Shown: positions 59,871 to 64,000 of the stretch, one piece after another | Layout of the letters: each line of letters starts with the position of its first letter | Numbering within the stretch: position 1 is the stretch's first letter | Assembly (NCBI GenBank): GCA_025201765.1 | Contig: MU623388.1 | Span: 1-64,000 of the forward strand | Source of the DNA: Daldinia sp. FL1419 | Lineage: Eukaryota > Ascomycota > Sordariomycetes > Xylariales > Hypoxylaceae | DNA length: 64,000 nt | Reading direction: 5' to 3' | The notes under the pieces: generated by a model | Seen by the model: the letters and a program-made list of their open reading frames with translations, nothing else | Database searches by the model: none | What the model was told of the DNA's origin: nothing | Program-made: the position numbers and the translations under genes

Positions 59871-60629
59871 TTAAAAGACGATATGCCTGTCGATCTCGTT
59901 GAGTTGTAGGTCATCCGCATCCTCGACGAGCTCGTATGTCCTATATTCTACGTTCTGATATTTCGGTCCTTTGATGAGCCTCTTCAAGAATCCTGAGTGC
60001 GTGACAACCACGATGCACTTTTCGGGCCGCTCGAAGAGCCATCGCTTGGCGAATGATGCCCTCCTCTGGAATGCCTCTTCTGAGTTTTCGTACAGACCAG
60101 TCTTCTGGGGATAGATGGGGTCCAAGGTCGAGAAATCAAAATCAGGCCATTCATCCTTGATCACGGCGGGATCGTCGCCAATATCACAAGGGTTATCTGT
60201 TGTTTCCTGCGCTTGATTAATACGACAGCAGACAGTTCTTCAGTGACATGTCATGCATACCTGCCATTCTGCACGAACTTCCGTAGGGACGCCGCGATCT
60301 CGAAGCCACTGCAAACCAAATCGTACCGTCTGCAGCGTCCTTCTCAGGGGGCTCACTAATATACGGCACTCTTCCGAAGCGAAGCCGAAATTCTGCTCGA
60401 GTTTTTCCGCGAGGGCTTCGCATTGCTCTACACCCTTCTCGGTCAGAACTGGGTCTGGCAGATCCCACTCATGTGTCTATCATGTTAGCCCCTTACAATC
60501 TAGTAAAGAGGGTAGAGGTGACTTATTATTAATGTCTGTAAGCCTGTTAGTTTGTTCCGACAGAAAACAAGGTGGGTGCTTACTATGTAGAGCTTCTCCG
60601 TGGCGTATGAGGATGATGATCGGCGCCAT
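59871..60629 (-). CDS. Histidine phosphatase (phosphoglycerate-mutase-like) protein, exon junction unresolved
   Basis: Three exons are evident: 60629-60584 (MAPIIILIRHGEALH), 60476-60261 (beginning THEWDLPDPVLTEKG) and 60206-59871. The total is about 200 residues. The catalytic RHGE motif, DPVLTEKGVEQC, the LVSPLRRTLQT block and the second catalytic His in VVVTHSGFLKRLIKG are all present, as in the histidine phosphatase superfamily (phosphoglycerate mutase and yeast Pmu1-like). By family it removes phosphate through a phospho-His intermediate; the substrate is unknown. The second junction (GTATGC donor at 60260) joins in frame. The first cannot: exon 1 ends in phase 1 at GTAAGC, while the exon 2 acceptor TAG stands in phase 0. 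Residues around HN-x-THEW are therefore unclear. A 2-base loss in ACAC, an unseen tiny exon or a pseudogene could explain it. Confidence 0.8.
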
Positions 60630-61197
60630 ATTGAATATAGCATTCGGTTATGTTTTAGGCAAAGGGGTGAAGTAAAGAGCAGATCAGGATTTTCTTGGCA
60701 TGCTCTTCGGATCGATGCATATTATATATATATCTGTCGGGTGCAAATGAGTCACAATATAAATATCTGACACTGGGAATTGTTGTTTCCCAAGACCAAA
60801 CACCTTTGACGAGGAATCAGAAAACAAGAAGTGGTGTATTGAACGTAGTAGATGAATACCTAGGTACGGATTAGATTTGTGAGGAGCAGACTTTTGAAGC
60901 TTCATCATGTCACAATTCGTTATTCATAGAAAGACGAATCCGGTTAGCGTAAACGGTGAACCCCTTTCTACCGGCTTTGTTAGATCCAATCAGACTCTAC
61001 TAATGTCTTATTTGCCAAGATGACCGACTGTACTTGTATACTTACTAACCTACTTACTTACTTACTTACCTACATACATCATTCTTTCAAGCCAGACAAG
61101 GCTAGGAATAATATTCATCTCAAAACATCCCAAACATATCTCAGTATCTTACATATGAGCGAACCGCCGAGTGCTTCCATGCTCTGTTCCGCTAGAC
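60630..61197. other. Shared upstream region of divergent genes
   Basis: It lies between the histidine phosphatase (-) and STK19-like (+) genes. It contains a run of CTTA units at 61045-61071, a TATA-rich run at 60721-60733 and one CCTAGGTAC word. Both promoters probably sit here. Confidence 0.6.
61045..61071. repeat. CTTA microsatellite
   Basis: Several CTTA/CCTA units in tandem, about 130 bases before the STK19-like start codon. Confidence 0.75.
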
Positions 61198-62418
61198 ATG
61201 AGTTTAAGGTCGATCTTAGGAGGCTCCAGCCGGGTTAAAAAGTCCTCCAAGAAATCCAGTGCCAAGCGATCTTCTTCTTCGCCGTCCACGTGGACATCTT
61301 CTCTGCCTCGTGGCAAATCAGGACTCAAGCGTGGAAAGTCGCTAGCAGATTATGACAATGATGGCGATGACTTGTTCGATGACAAGCTCGATGACTACGG
61401 ACTAGTTAAGGTCTTGGCGACCGATCTGACCTTACGCGATATCCCCCAGGCCATCTTATATATCCGCAATCATATGTTTTCCCCCCTGCCCGAGCAAGCG
61501 GCTGGAATGAATTCGACCAGAATTGCGGAAGTTCTAAACTACAGGAAGCGTCTTCCTCCAGTTGTAACCGTGCCGCATATACAGACATTACTCTCGTCAC
61601 CAAGCGCAGTGGAACGGGAAATCGCAGAACTCGCGCGAGCCGGGTTTCTACGCAAGGTCATTGTTCCTGGAAGGGGAGACATAGGTGAGACTATAATCCT
61701 CGCCAGAGACTTCGACCAGCTTGCGCAAGACTCTACGGTACTAGACCAAGACACAAAGGACAATCTGTCTAGGTTTCTAAAAGAAAACCCAGGCATCCAG
61801 GCCCTTGGGTCGAATGCACTTCGTGAATCAGAGGTAAACCAGCTCATTAAGGCCGGGTTTCTAATAGCGAATAATACCGGCACAAGTCACTATGGACCTA
61901 CATCTTATAATACGAGCGTATATTCGCGACCGGAGGATAAGATTACACTTACATCGCTTGACATTATTTCAAAGCAACCAACCGGTTCGCTCGGCGCCGT
62001 AGGAGGCGATGGCCTAGTTCACAATACCGGCGGCAGTGGAGGTGGCGTACTTGGCGCGTCCCAGCCCGAAGCCACCGGCACGGAACTCAGACTTGCCGTG
62101 CCTGGAAATGGCACTTTTCTAAAGCTCCTCTCCGCCGCACTCGATCATCTCGTCTTCTTGTTGAGCAAGTCACGATTCCGCGAAGCCCCGGAGACGGTAC
62201 TCAGGGATCGATGGGACGGAGGCATTGCTAAAGACGAAGCACGTTATGCAGCAAAGCGTTCACGAGGGGAATTCGCGAGTATATTACCTGGGCAGACTAG
62301 AAAATGGAGGCAGTTTTATGGACTTTCTTTCGACTGGGTCCTGCAGGTGGCCGTTGGAACCGGCTTGGCTGAGGTGTTTGACACTCGCAGCGTTGGCCGC
62401 GGGATCCGTGCCCTATGA
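61198..62418 (+). CDS. STK19-like winged-helix protein
   Basis: A single exon of 406 residues starts at MSLRSILGGSSRVKK; an in-frame upstream extension lacks conservation features. The N-terminal 45 residues are Ser/Lys-rich and basic. Family blocks follow: VKVLATDLTLRDIPQAILYIRNHMFSP, LNYRKRLPPVVTVPHIQTLL, AEREIAELARAGFLRKVIVPGRGD and QLIKAGFLIAN. Then comes a Gly-rich loop (GGDGLVHNTGGSGGGVLGAS), then LRLAVPGNGTFLKLLSAALDHLV and FYGLSFDWVLQVAVGTGLAEVFDTRSVGRGIRAL. By family knowledge the STK19 (G11) protein has tandem winged-helix domains and works with DNA repair and transcription machinery, despite the kinase name; no kinase motifs are seen here. Fungal members are poorly studied. Confidence 0.88.
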   Translation: MSLRSILGGSSRVKKSSKKSSAKRSSSSPSTWTSSLPRGKSGLKRGKSLADYDNDGDDLFDDKLDDYGLVKVLATDLTLRDIPQAILYIRNHMFSPLPEQAAGMNSTRIAEVLNYRKRLPPVVTVPHIQTLLSSPSAVEREIAELARAGFLRKVIVPGRGDIGETIILARDFDQLAQDSTVLDQDTKDNLSRFLKENPGIQALGSNALRESEVNQLIKAGFLIANNTGTSHYGPTSYNTSVYSRPEDKITLTSLDIISKQPTGSLGAVGGDGLVHNTGGSGGGVLGASQPEATGTELRLAVPGNGTFLKLLSAALDHLVFLLSKSRFREAPETVLRDRWDGGIAKDEARYAAKRSRGEFASILPGQTRKWRQFYGLSFDWVLQVAVGTGLAEVFDTRSVGRGIRAL

Positions 62419-64000
62419 GTTTCGCACAACTGATAGATACAAAGATCATCCTGGGATTGGGACATCACTCCCGACCGCTCAGATGCACTGGACATAAAAT
62501 CGTTCGTGCAACACAGTTCTAGGGATAGAATGCACTCCTAGACATAATGCAGTTAGATTTAACAACACATATCATGACGCGGGAGATAAGACCATCATAC
62601 GATCGAGGCAACCGGTCCCCAGGCAGCCAGGCTAGTTTACTTGGTTTTGGGACTTGTCACGGAGCACAAAGAAAACGTGGAATCGCCAATCATGGCTAGC
62701 TAATCCGGAAACCCTAACCCAGGCCCTATTAACAGTGACGGCCAAAGCCGTCGACATAAATGGGCATCATCATGATACTGTCGAAATAAATGTCATGACT
62801 GGACGGTATAGACGTTACGATAGGGTAGTACACGCCAGAAACCCGAAGGGAAGACATGTGAAACGGACAAGCAGTGGAAACATGGCGACGGGCCGGTATC
62901 ACATTGATTCGCGGATCACCGGTAGATCAAGGCCGCGATCACCCCCCAGCGTCACCAGTGATCTGTACGGTCACACCTCACATAAGAACACCAAAGTACG
63001 GCCATCCGCCCTCGTTTGTGGCGTCGTGGCATGAGCATACATATGTAAAGCAGTCACATTTCTGACGTACACCTGCATCTTGCATCCGTAACCCAACACA
63101 ATAGCCTAGCTTAGCATAAACAACGTGGTTAGATTCCGGAAAAGCTAGCCGGGCCATGAGACTCTTTAAAAAATAAAAGTCCCGGGAAGGCGTTGAAGCC
63201 CAGGGTCCAAGCTGAGCCTCCCAGACGAGCGATCCTTGCACTTATCAAGACAAGGACAAGACCTCGAGAGAATTGCTAGGACTAAATGCAGGCTCTTTAT
63301 GCACCACTTGCGCAAGAGTTGAAACGCCGTGCTATGCGACTAGCAAGCAGCCTCATATACCTGCCTGCCTCCATATAGACCTTAACCGTCGCTGATATAG
63401 GGGTTCTAGACTGGGGCCGCCCGTAGCCTCGGAAAGCCCGTGGCTTGCTTGCTAAATTGCCCAGGCCCCGTATCTGCCTAAATAGCCTTATGTACTCGAA
63501 AGAATCGTCCGATGTTCTATGGATCAGATGGAGACAGAGTTAGGTACTTACTTTACGGATAAGCCTCCCTTTGTCTTTCCCGAAAAGGCCACTATCGACG
63601 AGATGATAGCCCAGATCGGTGGCACGACTCCTATGTACCTACGTATGTACGTGGTATATGTCGGTATGTAGTACGACGTAATTGACAGGCATTCCCGCAT
63701 CCTCATTGTATAAACTTGGATAACCCCTATTCTCTATGAAACGTCGTGGCAGTGTACGCAGGCTGAAGCGATGTCCATGGAAGATCTCTTGGAGAAGGGG
63801 ATAAATATTTGGCTTGTTTAAGGGTATTTAACTTGTTACTTGATATATAATAAATCAATTTCTGGGTAATTATCGGGAAGGTCTAGGCAATTAGATACAG
63901 GTCTACTGCATTACGAGCTCCTAGCAGTCCCAATCTATCCATTCGTCTGCGATCTAAATGGAGTTTCGCATTAGCAACGGGGAATTTTCCGTAACTGGGA
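62419..64000. other. Terminal intergenic region, no gene seen
   Basis: The last 1.6 kb has only short frames, the longest at 62654-63034 (126 codons on the plus strand), without a domain or a convincing start. The sequence looks like non-coding DNA. Confidence 0.55.

Noticed and set aside
1..64000. Search for tRNA genes, telomere repeats and CRISPR-like arrays
   Set aside because: No tRNA with A and B boxes, no TTAGGG array and no spaced direct-repeat array was seen by eye; a covariance-model scan was not possible.

Overview
The window is a 64 kb piece of nuclear chromosome from a filamentous ascomycete (Pezizomycotina; most likely a Sordariomycete, which is an inference). Genes have short introns (about 50-200 bp) with GTAAGT-type donors and CTAAC/TTAAC branch sites. 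The gene content is typical of this group: a Rim15-type PAS/kinase/receiver protein, a HET-domain protein, an NRPS-like reductase, eIF3d, a Yap-like bZIP and an endopolyphosphatase. No bacterial operons, rRNA, CRISPR array or convincing tRNA was seen.

Layout. 1-6142 is gene-poor. 6143-9540 (+) encodes a five-exon NRPS-like adenylation/carrier/reductase enzyme. 9541-18375 is a second gene desert. 18376-20166 (+) is a seven-transmembrane receptor-like protein, 21564-22859 (+) a membrane-anchored GH5 glycosidase and 24926-26899 (+) a HET-domain protein. 28381-34151 (-) is the Rim15 kinase. 34152-38298 is non-coding and holds a 606-bp PIF/Harbinger-type MITE with a TTA target duplication. 38299-39293 (-) is a lysophospholipid acyltransferase-like protein and 41420-42911 (+) a bZIP factor. 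The compact housekeeping block that follows is eIF3d (43746-45600, +), ribulose-phosphate 3-epimerase (46424-47553, +) and a class V aminotransferase (47944-49522, -). After a 3-kb gap come an Ofd1/Tpa1-type 2-oxoglutarate oxygenase (52549-54675, +), endopolyphosphatase (55333-57617, -), a histidine phosphatase (59871-60629, -) and an STK19-like protein (61198-62418, +). The last 1.6 kb has no recognisable gene.

There is no operon logic. The neighbours do not form one pathway, and the NRPS-like gene has no tailoring enzymes, transporter or regulator beside it. Loose functional themes are nutrient and stress signalling (Rim15, polyphosphatase, Ofd1, bZIP) and sensing or non-self recognition (7TM protein, HET).

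I did not find a clear new multi-gene system. The points most worth a second look are the MITE and its internal 21-bp triplication, the Asp-to-Glu substitution at the phospho-acceptor position of the Rim15 receiver domain, the orphan NRPS-like reductase in a gene desert, an exon junction in the histidine phosphatase that cannot be joined in frame with canonical splice sites, and the repeated CCTA/TAGG (CCTAGGTAGG) motif scattered through non-coding DNA. Exon coordinates were derived by hand from splice consensus and reading frame.
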